NCBI RefSeq assembly: GCF_004151245.1
Contig: NZ_JUIW01000001.1
Span: 1-64,000, forward strand
From: Flavobacterium beibuense
Lineage (GTDB): Bacteria; Bacteroidota; Bacteroidia; Flavobacteriales; Flavobacteriaceae
Direction: 5' to 3'
DNA length: 64,000 bases
Positions 26,039-34,752 of the stretch are shown in pieces. A program made the translations under genes and the position numbers. Every line of letters starts with the position of its first letter. The stretch's first letter is position 1. The notes under the pieces were generated by a model. The model did no database searches. It had not been told where the DNA came from and saw nothing but the letters and a program-made list of their open reading frames with translations.

Positions 26039-28276
26039 ATGGTACAATTCCAGACAATTTCACGGCCTAGGCATTTACGATACGTTTTTTTTATAGACAG
26101 TAATTATCCTTATGACAAGCTTAGGGATCTTATGTCACAGCTCCAAAAATACTGGGGAGGGCGTTATAATCCTATTGTACCCGTTGTGGCCGGAGAGATT
26201 GAAAAGAATTATCGAGTGTTATTAGCATACTACGATCCTGATTATGTGTTCTACTCTGACGGCGTTGAACTTGAAGCTATTCAAAAACTAAGACTTTTTA
26301 ATCCTAAAGGTTTTTACAATCTTGATTCCATACCACGAGAAGAAAATATCTACGGTGTTGATTCCATGTATTTTCTTTCACTTTTTGATCGAAGTGAGAG
26401 AATTATCATGCCTTCAGAATTATGGCGAACTAAAAGTTTATTGTTAGATTATCTCGACTTAAATTTTGGCATTAGGTCAAATGGGACAGTAAGTGATTAC
26501 AATATTTCAAAACAGTATCACCAAATAAATTTTAATGAAAAGAATTTTGATACTTTTCATGAAATAGTCTTTAAAGAGAGGCCGATTAATCGGGCATTAC
26601 TTTCTAGAAATAATTTAAATACTGTTATTTTACGAAGTTTAAAAGATGCTCAATATAACGACTTTGTTTTAGTTATAGCAAAAGACACTTCGTCAATTTC
26701 GGATCTTTTATATTTTTGGAATCGTCTATTGTATCAAGGAGACAATACATATTTTGTGACTCTTGAACAGCTTAAAATTCTTGTCAATGATAAGTTTTTT
26801 GGCAGTTTACTTTATCGAGAAGCATCAAGCGATTTTATCAAGGTTTGCTCGACTTCATTCTCGAAAGCAGATTTAAAAGCCTTAATAACTGAGCTTTTAT
26901 TACCTATCTCCGGAGGCAAGCCATTTATATATCACGATTGTAGTAGCTTTCCATACAAAATATTAGATGCTAACGGATTGTATGAAAGTGATTTTGGTGA
27001 AAGCGAAAACTTGCAAACATTTGTTGGTCAAAAAGCTCAATACGCAATTCCTATGTTGAGCTTTACTAATAATTTAAGCTTTTATCCACAAAAATGGGCG
27101 ATTGACATAATAGTAAGATGCTCTGTGGAAGACAAAGCTAAAACACTTCTTATGCCTTTTACATATGACATTTACAATATCTTTCCCCATTCTGAAGGGA
27201 GGATTAATCGTCGTAGAACTGTTACTTTGTTTATTCGCGGTCAACGCAACTCAAGTCATTTAGATATTTCTATTCCTGAAACAAGACAGATAGTATCTCA
27301 ACTTATTAGCAGACCTATAATACAAGGAAAGACTTATGAAACAAAATTCATAGAAACATCATTACATGATGATAGCCGTAGGCTTATTTCTTTCATAAAG
27401 TTATTTAATCATGATTTTAAAACTATTGCTGACTTTTTTTCTGATAACTTTTGGGTATCTCTTTTAGAAGAATATGCAACTACTAATAGATCAGCAGGGA
27501 GTGCTTTTACTTTTGTCGATTTAAAGTCGCGTGCTTTTAATAAATTGGTAGAAGCGGGTTATGTCTTTAAATCAAAAGAAGAATCGAGGTTTAATGAAGA
27601 AAATCTAGAACTGGGATTGAAAAATACATTGACAGAATTATGTAACTACCAAATGTTTTTCAAGGGCTATTTATTAAAATGTAAGCAATGCTCGTCTACA
27701 TTCTATTATTATTTAAATGAAGTTGACGAAACAGTTAAATGTAAAGGATGTCTTCAGAGTTTTACGATGCCTGTAGAACCTAATTTCGCGTATAAACTTA
27801 ATGATCTTATTAAGAATAATATCTACAGGTCACGGACTGAGAGGGATGGAAATCTGACGGTCATAAGGACATTAGCCAGTATATCTGCACAAAGCAGAAG
27901 ATCTTTTGAATTCAGTCCACAAATCAATTTGTACTTATCATATTCGGACCGCAAACCTTATACAGATATTGATATTTTTTGTATATCTGATGGTAAGCTT
28001 ATAATTGGAGAAGCGAAACACTCAAGTGTTGCATTCTTTGATAAAAATGGAGATGGTTTAAATTCACTACAAGTACTAGCAAATATTGCAAAAGATATCA
28101 GACCTGATAAGATTCTTATAACTTGTTATGACGATGATTCGAATAAACTTAAAAATGCTGGTAAAACCTTAGAAGGATTATTCTATATGGATTCATATGC
28201 TCCTGAAATTCAAGTCAAATTGCTGCCTAAGCCGGATGATTTTGCGTTGGGGGCACATCAATATTTTTATTATTAG
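26039..28276 (+). CDS. Large uncharacterised protein with zinc ribbon and PD-(D/E)XK motif
   Basis: 745 residues, not assigned to a family I can name. The N-terminal 130 residues look like an alpha/beta fold (RYVFFIDSNYPYDKLRDL, WGGRYNPIVPVV, YDPDYVFYSDG). The middle is long and featureless to the eye. A zinc ribbon follows with C548-x2-C551 and C568-x2-C571. The C-terminal region has TDIDIFCISDGKLIIGEAKHS, giving D643/D645 and E658-x-K660, the order of PD-(D/E)XK nucleases. AT-rich, preceded by an XRE regulator gene. It is a candidate defence nuclease; a DNA or RNA target is unknown. Confidence 0.6.
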   Translation: MVQFQTISRPRHLRYVFFIDSNYPYDKLRDLMSQLQKYWGGRYNPIVPVVAGEIEKNYRVLLAYYDPDYVFYSDGVELEAIQKLRLFNPKGFYNLDSIPREENIYGVDSMYFLSLFDRSERIIMPSELWRTKSLLLDYLDLNFGIRSNGTVSDYNISKQYHQINFNEKNFDTFHEIVFKERPINRALLSRNNLNTVILRSLKDAQYNDFVLVIAKDTSSISDLLYFWNRLLYQGDNTYFVTLEQLKILVNDKFFGSLLYREASSDFIKVCSTSFSKADLKALITELLLPISGGKPFIYHDCSSFPYKILDANGLYESDFGESENLQTFVGQKAQYAIPMLSFTNNLSFYPQKWAIDIIVRCSVEDKAKTLLMPFTYDIYNIFPHSEGRINRRRTVTLFIRGQRNSSHLDISIPETRQIVSQLISRPIIQGKTYETKFIETSLHDDSRRLISFIKLFNHDFKTIADFFSDNFWVSLLEEYATTNRSAGSAFTFVDLKSRAFNKLVEAGYVFKSKEESRFNEENLELGLKNTLTELCNYQMFFKGYLLKCKQCSSTFYYYLNEVDETVKCKGCLQSFTMPVEPNFAYKLNDLIKNNIYRSRTERDGNLTVIRTLASISAQSRRSFEFSPQINLYLSYSDRKPYTDIDIFCISDGKLIIGEAKHSSVAFFDKNGDGLNSLQVLANIAKDIRPDKILITCYDDDSNKLKNAGKTLEGLFYMDSYAPEIQVKLLPKPDDFALGAHQYFYY

Positions 28277-28285
28277 TCTTTATAA

Positions 28286-28312
28286 AGCCTGCAGTATGTT
28301 AACCTGCAGGCT
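28286..28312. terminator. Hairpin between convergent genes
   Basis: Nine-base perfect arms AGCCTGCAG and CTGCAGGCT with a nine-base loop, placed between the ends of two convergent genes. It lacks a strong T run, so termination is likely but not certain. Confidence 0.5.
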
Positions 28313-28376
28313 AACCAACTTTTTGGACTAATTCTGTTTTTTGTTTTTGTTCATTTCTTTCTATTTGAACTTATCT

Positions 28377-29354
28377 TCAGAGTAAATCTAAAGGTCTACT
28401 ACCTAAAAGAATCTGTTCAGCCGTTTTTTCAGCATTTTGCAACAAAACATTATAGTAGGCAGCTAAATCTTTTTCTGTTTCTTCATTTCCCAAATTGAAT
28501 CTAGGGTCAATCTCTCCAGATTCATAAAAATAGATTTCTGTCATAGTATCTAATAGTAAAAAAAGTCTAATACAATTTTGTCTGGTGGCAAATTCTTCTT
28601 CAATTAATAAATGTGACGCCACATGCCTATTAAAATGAGAATGAGCATTACCATTAGTTGTTGGTCTATAAAAATGTTCATTTAGAATCTTGTCACAAAT
28701 TTGAATATACACATCATGAAATAAAATATTTGTTGGATTAGGATTTCTTAAGGCGGACTTTTTAAAAAATTTTCGAACGTCTTCAAATTCGGGTTTAACT
28801 TCACTTTGCTGAAATCCCATCCATCGTATAATGATACCTTCGATAAGAGGTATAAGAGTAAAATAGCAGCTTATAAAGTTTGTCCTGTAGTAAGATAAAA
28901 CTGCTGCATCTATTAATTTGCCAAACTGCTTGAAATATTCAAATTTTTCGATCCTGCCTAGCTTTTGCAGAACTCTCATTTTAGGATGCATAGTTAATTT
29001 ACCTACATGATTTAATATTGTTTTCTCGGATGTAGGTAATTCATTTTTTAGTTGTTCTAATTTGTGAAAATCAGTCATAGTAGAAAAAATGGGAAGAAGC
29101 AAAGCGTAGTTCCCCAATATTTTATTCAATTCGATAATTTTAAGAATATCCTTAACTGATGTCGAACCTACATGTCGTTTTTCTTGATCTTTTTTCCTAT
29201 CTTTTCTTGCATGATCTAAGTTAATTGAATAGGCTTTTAAGCAACATGATCTCCATTTTTCTTCAGAAACATTAAACGCTTGTTTTATAAATTCCATGGA
29301 TTCACCCAAAAGTTTTCTTCTGTTTATTTCCTGTGCGATTTCTGATGTTTTCAT
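28377..29354 (-). CDS. Uncharacterised protein with C-terminal HEPN-like motif
   Basis: 325 residues, soluble and largely helical. Family not recognised. In the C-terminal third, NGNAHSHFNRHVASHLL contains R243-x4-H248, which matches the R-x4-6-H catalytic signature of HEPN ribonucleases, placed after helices that contain LIPLIEGIIIRWMG. The N-terminal 40 residues resemble a small helical DNA-binding segment. It lies between the nuclease-like protein and the restriction locus, in reverse orientation, with its own promoter. A role in RNA cleavage during defence is inferred. Confidence 0.55.
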   Translation of the reverse strand: MKTSEIAQEINRRKLLGESMEFIKQAFNVSEEKWRSCCLKAYSINLDHARKDRKKDQEKRHVGSTSVKDILKIIELNKILGNYALLLPIFSTMTDFHKLEQLKNELPTSEKTILNHVGKLTMHPKMRVLQKLGRIEKFEYFKQFGKLIDAAVLSYYRTNFISCYFTLIPLIEGIIIRWMGFQQSEVKPEFEDVRKFFKKSALRNPNPTNILFHDVYIQICDKILNEHFYRPTTNGNAHSHFNRHVASHLLIEEEFATRQNCIRLFLLLDTMTEIYFYESGEIDPRFNLGNEETEKDLAAYYNVLLQNAEKTAEQILLGSRPLDLL

Positions 29355-29696
29355 TATTAGATTCTATCTATGTAAATTTAAATAAAATCATCAACAAAAT
29401 CTTCCGGCATACTGTCAGGATTTGTATTTTCATTGTGCCAAGATCATGCCCCAGAAGTATGCCCTTTTAGCTATTTGTATTTTGTATAAACTGAAGATTC
29501 TTTCATTTTATACTGCACCTTTTCCATTACGAAACGGTAAAAAAAGGCAGCTAAGTTATTGCAGGATCTATTTATTATAGTAGGAGTGGAGCTAGGGAAG
29601 TATTTGGCTTGGAAAAAGTTTACAAGAGTTAGAAGGAATATGATTATTTTAGCATTCTTTAAAGATTAAGAATCTCTAATCTAAACCATTCGAACA
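29355..29696. other. Intergenic region upstream of hsdM
   Basis: About 340 bases between divergent genes. It should hold promoters for both. On the minus strand near 29388-29442 a short open segment encodes HNENTNPDSMPEDFVDDF before a stop, which looks like the leftover C-terminus of a lost gene. No RNA gene was recognised. Confidence 0.4.
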
Positions 29697-31256
29697 ATGT
29701 CAGAAGAGCAGAAAAAAATACTGGAACAACAGCTTTGGAATATTGCTAATACTTTAAGAGGTAAAATGAATGCTGATGAATTCAGGGATTATATTCTAGG
29801 CTTTATATTTTATAAATACTTGGCTGAGAAAATGGAAATCTATGCTAATTCCATTTTAAAGCAGGACAATCTTCAGTTTCGGGAAATAAAAGAAAATACT
29901 ACTAAAGGTGAGGAGTACATAAATGCTATACGCGAAGAGGCTCTTGAAACCTTGGGTTATTTTTTGAAACCTTCTGAACTATTTAGCGAAATAGCTAAGC
30001 GTGGAAGCAGTGATAGTAATACATTTATACTTGAGGATCTCCAAAAAATTCTTATCAATATACAGTTGAGTACTATGGGGACTCAAAGTGAAGAAGATTT
30101 TGATAATCTCTTCGAGGATATGGATTTAAATAGTACCAAACTGGGAAAAACTGCCGAAGCAAGAAATGCTATTATTGTGAAGGTGCTTGTACATTTAGAT
30201 GAAATTGATTTTAAACTTGAACATACTGAGCTTGATGTACTAGGCGATGCGTACGAGTACCTGATCGGTCAATTTGCAAGTGGTGCAGGCAAAAAGGCAG
30301 GCGAGTTTTATACACCTCAAGAGGTTTCGAAGATTTTGGCTAAGATAGTTACTACAGATAAGAATAGATTAAAGTCTGTATATGATCCTACCTGTGGCTC
30401 GGGTTCTCTATTATTGCGAGTAGCCAGGGAAGTGAAAGATGTTACCAACTTTTACGGGCAGGAAATGAACCGAACTACCTACAACCTTGCAAGGATGAAC
30501 ATGATATTGCATGGTGTACATTACTTGAAGTTTGATATTAAACAAGAAGACACTCTTGAACATCCACAGCATTTAAACGATATGCCGTTTGAAGCGATAG
30601 TCGCTAATCCTCCGTTTTCGGCTAAATGGAGTGCTAATCCTTTATTTTTGAGCGACGACCGATTTAGCCAATACGGCAAATTAGCTCCGGCAAGTAAAGC
30701 AGATTTTGCTTTTGTTCAGCATATGATCTACCACCTTGCTGAAAATGGAATAATGGCTATTGTTTTACCACATGGTGTTTTATTTAGAGGAGCAGCAGAA
30801 TTGCATATTCGTAGATACTTGATTGAACAAAAAAATTACTTAGATGCCGTAATAGGTTTACCGGCCAATATATTTTATGGTACGAGTATTCCTACTTGTA
30901 TATTAGTGTTTAAGAAATGTAGAGAGACACCAGATGACATCTTATTTATTGATGCAAGTAAGGAGTTCGACAAGGTAAAAAATCAAAATATGCTCCGTGA
31001 AGAGCATATTACCAAAATTGTTGACACTTACCGCAATAGGACTGTTATAGAAAAATACAGTCATTTGGCAACTTTGAAGGAAGTTGCGGATAATGATTAC
31101 AATCTGAATATTCCGAGATATGTGGATACTTTTGAGGAAGAAGAGGAAATAGATATTCAATCTGTAATGCGTGAAATCAATGAACTAGAGGCTAAAAGGG
31201 CCGAACTCGATAGTGAGATTGAGGTTTACTTTAAGGAGCTTGGACTTGTTTTTTAA
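29697..31256 (+). CDS. hsdM: Type I restriction-modification methyltransferase subunit HsdM
   Basis: 519 residues, the usual size. It transfers a methyl group to adenine N6 as part of an M2S complex. An N-terminal helical domain (ILEQQLWNIANTLRGKMNADEFRDYILGF, split here by function) precedes the methylase core with the AdoMet motif DPTCGSGSLLLRVA and catalytic NPPF (VANPPFSAKW). The C-terminal helical tail (about 485-515) would contact HsdS. It is the first gene of the restriction locus and is followed after 40 bases by hsdS. Confidence 0.95.
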   Translation: MSEEQKKILEQQLWNIANTLRGKMNADEFRDYILGFIFYKYLAEKMEIYANSILKQDNLQFREIKENTTKGEEYINAIREEALETLGYFLKPSELFSEIAKRGSSDSNTFILEDLQKILINIQLSTMGTQSEEDFDNLFEDMDLNSTKLGKTAEARNAIIVKVLVHLDEIDFKLEHTELDVLGDAYEYLIGQFASGAGKKAGEFYTPQEVSKILAKIVTTDKNRLKSVYDPTCGSGSLLLRVAREVKDVTNFYGQEMNRTTYNLARMNMILHGVHYLKFDIKQEDTLEHPQHLNDMPFEAIVANPPFSAKWSANPLFLSDDRFSQYGKLAPASKADFAFVQHMIYHLAENGIMAIVLPHGVLFRGAAELHIRRYLIEQKNYLDAVIGLPANIFYGTSIPTCILVFKKCRETPDDILFIDASKEFDKVKNQNMLREEHITKIVDTYRNRTVIEKYSHLATLKEVADNDYNLNIPRYVDTFEEEEEIDIQSVMREINELEAKRAELDSEIEVYFKELGLVF

Positions 31257-31296
31257 TATCCTTAATGTAATTACTAACGAAAATTGAATAGTCGAG

Positions 31297-32547
31297 ATGG
31301 CAAAAGAAAATAAAAGTAAGGGCAATGTTCCAAATTTGAGATTTCCAGGGTTTGAGGAGGAATGGAAAGAGGTAAGACTGGGAGAAATAGCAACGTTTCA
31401 ATCTGGTTATGCTTTTAAAAGTGAACACTTTTCTGAGGAAGGCATAAAACTAGTTACCCCCAAGAATTTTACAAAAAATGGTTACGGTAACTTTGAAAGT
31501 AGTATATCAAAATGTTCAGTTGAAAAACCTCCAAAAAACTTTCTTTGCAGTAAAGATGATTTATTAATTCTGCTAACAGATTTAACCCCATCATGTGAAT
31601 TGCTTGGAAAGCCTTTATTAGTACAGCAAGAGGATGGTGAAATATGGCTAAATCAACGAATTGTTAGACTAGATTTCTCTACTAATGTTTCAAAACACTG
31701 GATTCTCCAATTTTTGCAAACTGATAGGTACCATAAAGTAATAAAGGAGACTGCTACAGGATCCACAGTCCGACATAGCTCTAACAAGATAATTGAGAAT
31801 ATTAATTTACAGATTCCTAATCTCAATGAACAAGATAAAATTGCATCATTTTTTTCTCTGATAGACCTTCGAATTCAAACCCAAAACAAAATAATTGAGG
31901 AATTAAACGTATTAAAAACTACCATTACCAAAAGAATATTTTCTTGTCAATTAAGATTTAAAAATGCTCGCGGAGACAACTACGAAGACTGGAAGACAAA
32001 GAAATTGGGAGATGTGACGACTCTAATAAATAAGAGAAATAAAAATAATGAAAAGCTACCTGTCTATTCTATAAATAATAAGTTAGGATTCGTTCCGCAA
32101 AGTGAGCAGTTTGAGGGAGTTGATAGCGAAGATAGAGGTTACGATATTACATTATACAAAATAATTGATAAGAATACCTTTGCATATAATCCTGCAAGAA
32201 TAAATGTTGGTTCTATTGGTTACAGTGGGAATTTGGAAAATATTATTATCAGTTCATTATATGTTTGCTTTAAAACAGAGGAGTTTGTAAATGATAATTT
32301 TCTATTTCAATATTTAAAGACAGATTTTTTTAATAAAGAAGTTCTAAGAAATGTCGAAGGAGGAGTAAGAGATTATCTTTTCTACGAGAATTTTGCGAGA
32401 ATTAAATTTGATTTACCTTGCGTCGAAGAACAAAGAAAGATTGCTAATTACCTTTTGTCTATTGATATGAAAATAGATATAGAAACTCAATTTTTGAATA
32501 AATTAGAAGAACAGAAAAAGTTTTTACTGCAGCAAATGTTTGTATAG
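31297..32547 (+). CDS. hsdS: Type I restriction-modification specificity subunit HsdS (expressed copy)
   Basis: 416 residues with two target-recognition domains. Each is followed by a conserved helix: IDLRIQTQNKIIEELNVL near the centre and a second at the C-terminus ending KKFLLQQMFV. It decides which bipartite DNA sequence the complex recognises. It lies directly behind hsdM and has a proper ATG. The start, centre and end are all repeated in inverted orientation in the silent copy beyond it, so either half can be exchanged by inversion. Confidence 0.93.
   Translation: MAKENKSKGNVPNLRFPGFEEEWKEVRLGEIATFQSGYAFKSEHFSEEGIKLVTPKNFTKNGYGNFESSISKCSVEKPPKNFLCSKDDLLILLTDLTPSCELLGKPLLVQQEDGEIWLNQRIVRLDFSTNVSKHWILQFLQTDRYHKVIKETATGSTVRHSSNKIIENINLQIPNLNEQDKIASFFSLIDLRIQTQNKIIEELNVLKTTITKRIFSCQLRFKNARGDNYEDWKTKKLGDVTTLINKRNKNNEKLPVYSINNKLGFVPQSEQFEGVDSEDRGYDITLYKIIDKNTFAYNPARINVGSIGYSGNLENIIISSLYVCFKTEEFVNDNFLFQYLKTDFFNKEVLRNVEGGVRDYLFYENFARIKFDLPCVEEQRKIANYLLSIDMKIDIETQFLNKLEEQKKFLLQQMFV
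31327..31344 (+). repeat. Outer inverted repeat, hsdS copy
   Basis: Eighteen bases at the start of hsdS (GTTCCAAATTTGAGATTT), found as an exact reverse complement at the 5' end of the silent cassette. Similarity continues imperfectly for another 30 bases. Confidence 0.85.
31873..31898 (+). repeat. Central inverted repeat, hsdS copy
   Basis: Twenty-six bases that encode the IQTQNKII helix, exactly repeated in reverse orientation in the silent cassette. Inversion between these would swap only the second recognition domain. Confidence 0.85.
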
Positions 32548-32569
32548 AAGCTTATACAAACATTTGCTG
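32530..32569. repeat. Perfect palindrome joining the two hsdS 3' ends
   Basis: Seventeen-base perfect arms (CAGCAAATGTTTGTATA and complement) with a six-base centre containing the two stop-proximal ends. Each arm encodes the shared LQQMFV C-terminus. It may also terminate transcription from both sides. Confidence 0.85.
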
Positions 32570-33652
32570 TAACAAATATTTCTTTTGCATTTCCAATTGT
32601 TCTAAAGTTGCTTTTTCAATTTGAATTTTTCCGTCAATTGTATTAAGGAATTGTGAAACTACTTTTTGCTCCTCCAGAGAAGGAGTCTGTACTTTTATTT
32701 TTTCTATAGTAGTTTTTGATAAACTTGGGACGCCAGATGCCTCATTATATTCCAACCAATTAATTGTTTGAAAAAGATAAAAAATGAATTTGGGAATACA
32801 GTCTTGGAAAGAATGTGTATAAAATAGCGTATCTACAGTCCAAATTTTTCCATCATAATACATTGGCTTATCAATTGTTCCTTTTCGTCCAATACAAACT
32901 GTTTCACCGTCATTAAGAAAAGAGTCAACATATGTCATTAATCCCCCTGTTCCAAATACAGGAATATCGCCTTTTTCTAAGTGCTTATAATCTCTTCCAC
33001 TTCCAATATTGAGAATATCGCCAACATATTTACTCTCCCAGTGTGGATAATCATTTCCATTACTATCTTTAAACCTTATTTTCTGGATAAATATTTTTTT
33101 GCTAGTCGCTTTAATTAAGGTTTCTAATTGTTCAATTATTTTGTTTTGGGTTTGAATACGTTCGTCTATCAGTGACAGGAATGAAGAAATCTTTTCCTGT
33201 TCTTGGATTGAAGGGGAACTAAATCTTGTTGATTTTAAAATGTTATTATATAATCGTTGAATTGTACCACCCTCTGTATTATATTTCACTATTTGTAGAA
33301 TGTAATACAAAAATTCATTCGTGATATTTATATTATCATTATCAATCCAAACAATATTAGAATCTTGAAAGTAAGCATCTTCTCCGTTATATACTACAGT
33401 TCTTCCAATTGTTCCAGCAGCAGAAATTAGAATATCTCCTTTTTTAGGAAATGAAAATCGTGTTTTATAATCGGAATATAATTCTTTAGAAATAAAAGCA
33501 TCAGCTTCCCTTCCAAATGAACCGATTTTAAAAAACGGAATGTCGCCAATTTGCGAAGTTTCGTCATTAAAAATTCTCCTGCACATCTTTACTTCTCCAA
33601 TCTCACCCAATTTCTTCTTTTCCCATTCATCCTCAAATCCGGAAAATCTCAA
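32552..33652 (-). CDS. Silent inverted HsdS cassette
   Basis: 366 residues in an hsdS-like frame with two recognition domains and the same central and C-terminal helices as the expressed copy (IDERIQTQNKIIEQLE, KKYLLQQMFV). The frame can be read upstream through KVPNLRFSG, matching NVPNLRFPG of hsdS, but an in-frame stop follows with no ATG, so it lacks the first dozen codons; only a TTG is available. Together with its tail-to-tail orientation this marks a storage copy that gains expression only by recombination. It could be weakly translated from the TTG. Confidence 0.85.
   Translation of the reverse strand: MRFSGFEDEWEKKKLGEIGEVKMCRRIFNDETSQIGDIPFFKIGSFGREADAFISKELYSDYKTRFSFPKKGDILISAAGTIGRTVVYNGEDAYFQDSNIVWIDNDNINITNEFLYYILQIVKYNTEGGTIQRLYNNILKSTRFSSPSIQEQEKISSFLSLIDERIQTQNKIIEQLETLIKATSKKIFIQKIRFKDSNGNDYPHWESKYVGDILNIGSGRDYKHLEKGDIPVFGTGGLMTYVDSFLNDGETVCIGRKGTIDKPMYYDGKIWTVDTLFYTHSFQDCIPKFIFYLFQTINWLEYNEASGVPSLSKTTIEKIKVQTPSLEEQKVVSQFLNTIDGKIQIEKATLEQLEMQKKYLLQQMFV
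33132..33157 (-). repeat. Central inverted repeat, silent cassette copy
   Basis: Exact 26-base reverse complement of the central repeat in hsdS. Confidence 0.85.
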
Positions 33653-33661
33653 ATTTGGAAC
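33644..33661 (-). repeat. Outer inverted repeat, silent cassette copy
   Basis: Exact 18-base reverse complement of the 5' repeat in hsdS; it spans the TTG at the start of the silent frame. Confidence 0.85.
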
Positions 33662-33732
33662 CTTTACACCTATACATCTCTAATGCTGTAAGAAATCACT
33701 TCCTTTAAGGTTTAATAATATTTAAATCTATA

Positions 33733-34659
33733 ATGAATCAACAAAAACAAATTTGTGAAGTAATTGATCTGTGGAAAGCAGATAAGAAACAGTATGTAAA
33801 AAAATCAAGCTATGCAGCGTATTTACTACTTACAGAAAATCATTTATTACCTGCCTTTGGACAGAAAAAAGAAATCGAAGAAACAGATGTGCAGGCATTT
33901 GTATTACAAAAATTAGACTCCGGTTTGAGCCAAAAGACGATTAAGGATATTCTTATAGTGCTTAAAATGATTCTCAAGTTTGGCGCAAAAAAGAAATGGA
34001 CTACCTATACTCCCTTCGATGTACAATTCCCTACTGTTCGGGAAAGTCAAAGCATGGAAGTCTTAAGCCGGGCTGATCAGAAAAAGATAATGAACTACAT
34101 ACAGGAGCACTTTACTTTTCGGAACTTAGGTGTGTACATCTGTCTGAGTGCCGGCATGCGTATTGGAGAGGTCTGCGCCCTTACCTGGGAAGATATAGAT
34201 ACAGATAGCGGTATAATTAACGTAAGACGTACTATACAACGAATTTATGTCATTGAAGATGGTATGCGCCGGACAGAACTAATCTTAGATACGCCGAAAA
34301 CTAAAAACTCAATCCGTGAAATTCCTCTTAGCAAAGACTTATTGCGTATCCTTAAACCCTTCAAAAAAATAGTAAATCCATCATTTTTTGTATTGACCAA
34401 CGATGCTAAGCCTACAGAACCCCGGACATACAGAAGCTATTACAAAAACCTTATGAGGGATTTAAAAATGCCTGAGCTTAAATTTCACGGGCTTCGGCAT
34501 AGTTTTGCGACACGATGTATTGAGAGTAAGTGCGATTATAAAACTGTAAGCGTACTATTGGGACATTCAAATATCAGCACTACCTTGAATCTTTATGTAC
34601 ATCCTAATATGGAGCAGAAAAAGAAAGCTATCGAGCAGATGTTCAAAACTTTAAGATAG
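33733..34659 (+). CDS. Tyrosine recombinase, probable hsdS invertase
   Basis: 308 residues. N-terminal SAM-like core-binding domain (about 1-85) and C-terminal catalytic domain with the Arg in SAGMRIGEVCALTWEDID, the HGLRHSFATRC box and the LLGHSNISTTLNLYVH box whose Tyr is the nucleophile. Tyrosine recombinases of this size encoded inside type I restriction loci of Bacteroidota catalyse inversion of specificity genes. It lies directly beyond the silent hsdS copy and before hsdR. It could also be a remnant integrase, but location favours the invertase role. Confidence 0.88.
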   Translation: MNQQKQICEVIDLWKADKKQYVKKSSYAAYLLLTENHLLPAFGQKKEIEETDVQAFVLQKLDSGLSQKTIKDILIVLKMILKFGAKKKWTTYTPFDVQFPTVRESQSMEVLSRADQKKIMNYIQEHFTFRNLGVYICLSAGMRIGEVCALTWEDIDTDSGIINVRRTIQRIYVIEDGMRRTELILDTPKTKNSIREIPLSKDLLRILKPFKKIVNPSFFVLTNDAKPTEPRTYRSYYKNLMRDLKMPELKFHGLRHSFATRCIESKCDYKTVSVLLGHSNISTTLNLYVHPNMEQKKKAIEQMFKTLR

Positions 34660-34665
34660 AGGTTA

Positions 34666-34748
34666 ATTATGAATTAGGAGGTGTGAGTGTGTAAAGTTTA
34701 TTTTGTTAAATTTGTTTAACAATAAATACCAACCTCCTAATTCATAAT
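34666..34748. repeat. Nested perfect inverted repeats between recombinase and hsdR
   Basis: Outer arms ATTATGAATTAGGAGGT and its exact complement (17 bases each) flank a 49-base interval. Inside it TTGTTAAA and TTTAACAA form a second perfect hairpin with a four-base loop (34703-34722). The right outer arm ends four bases before the hsdR start codon. Confidence 0.8.
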
Positions 34749-34752
34749 AATT

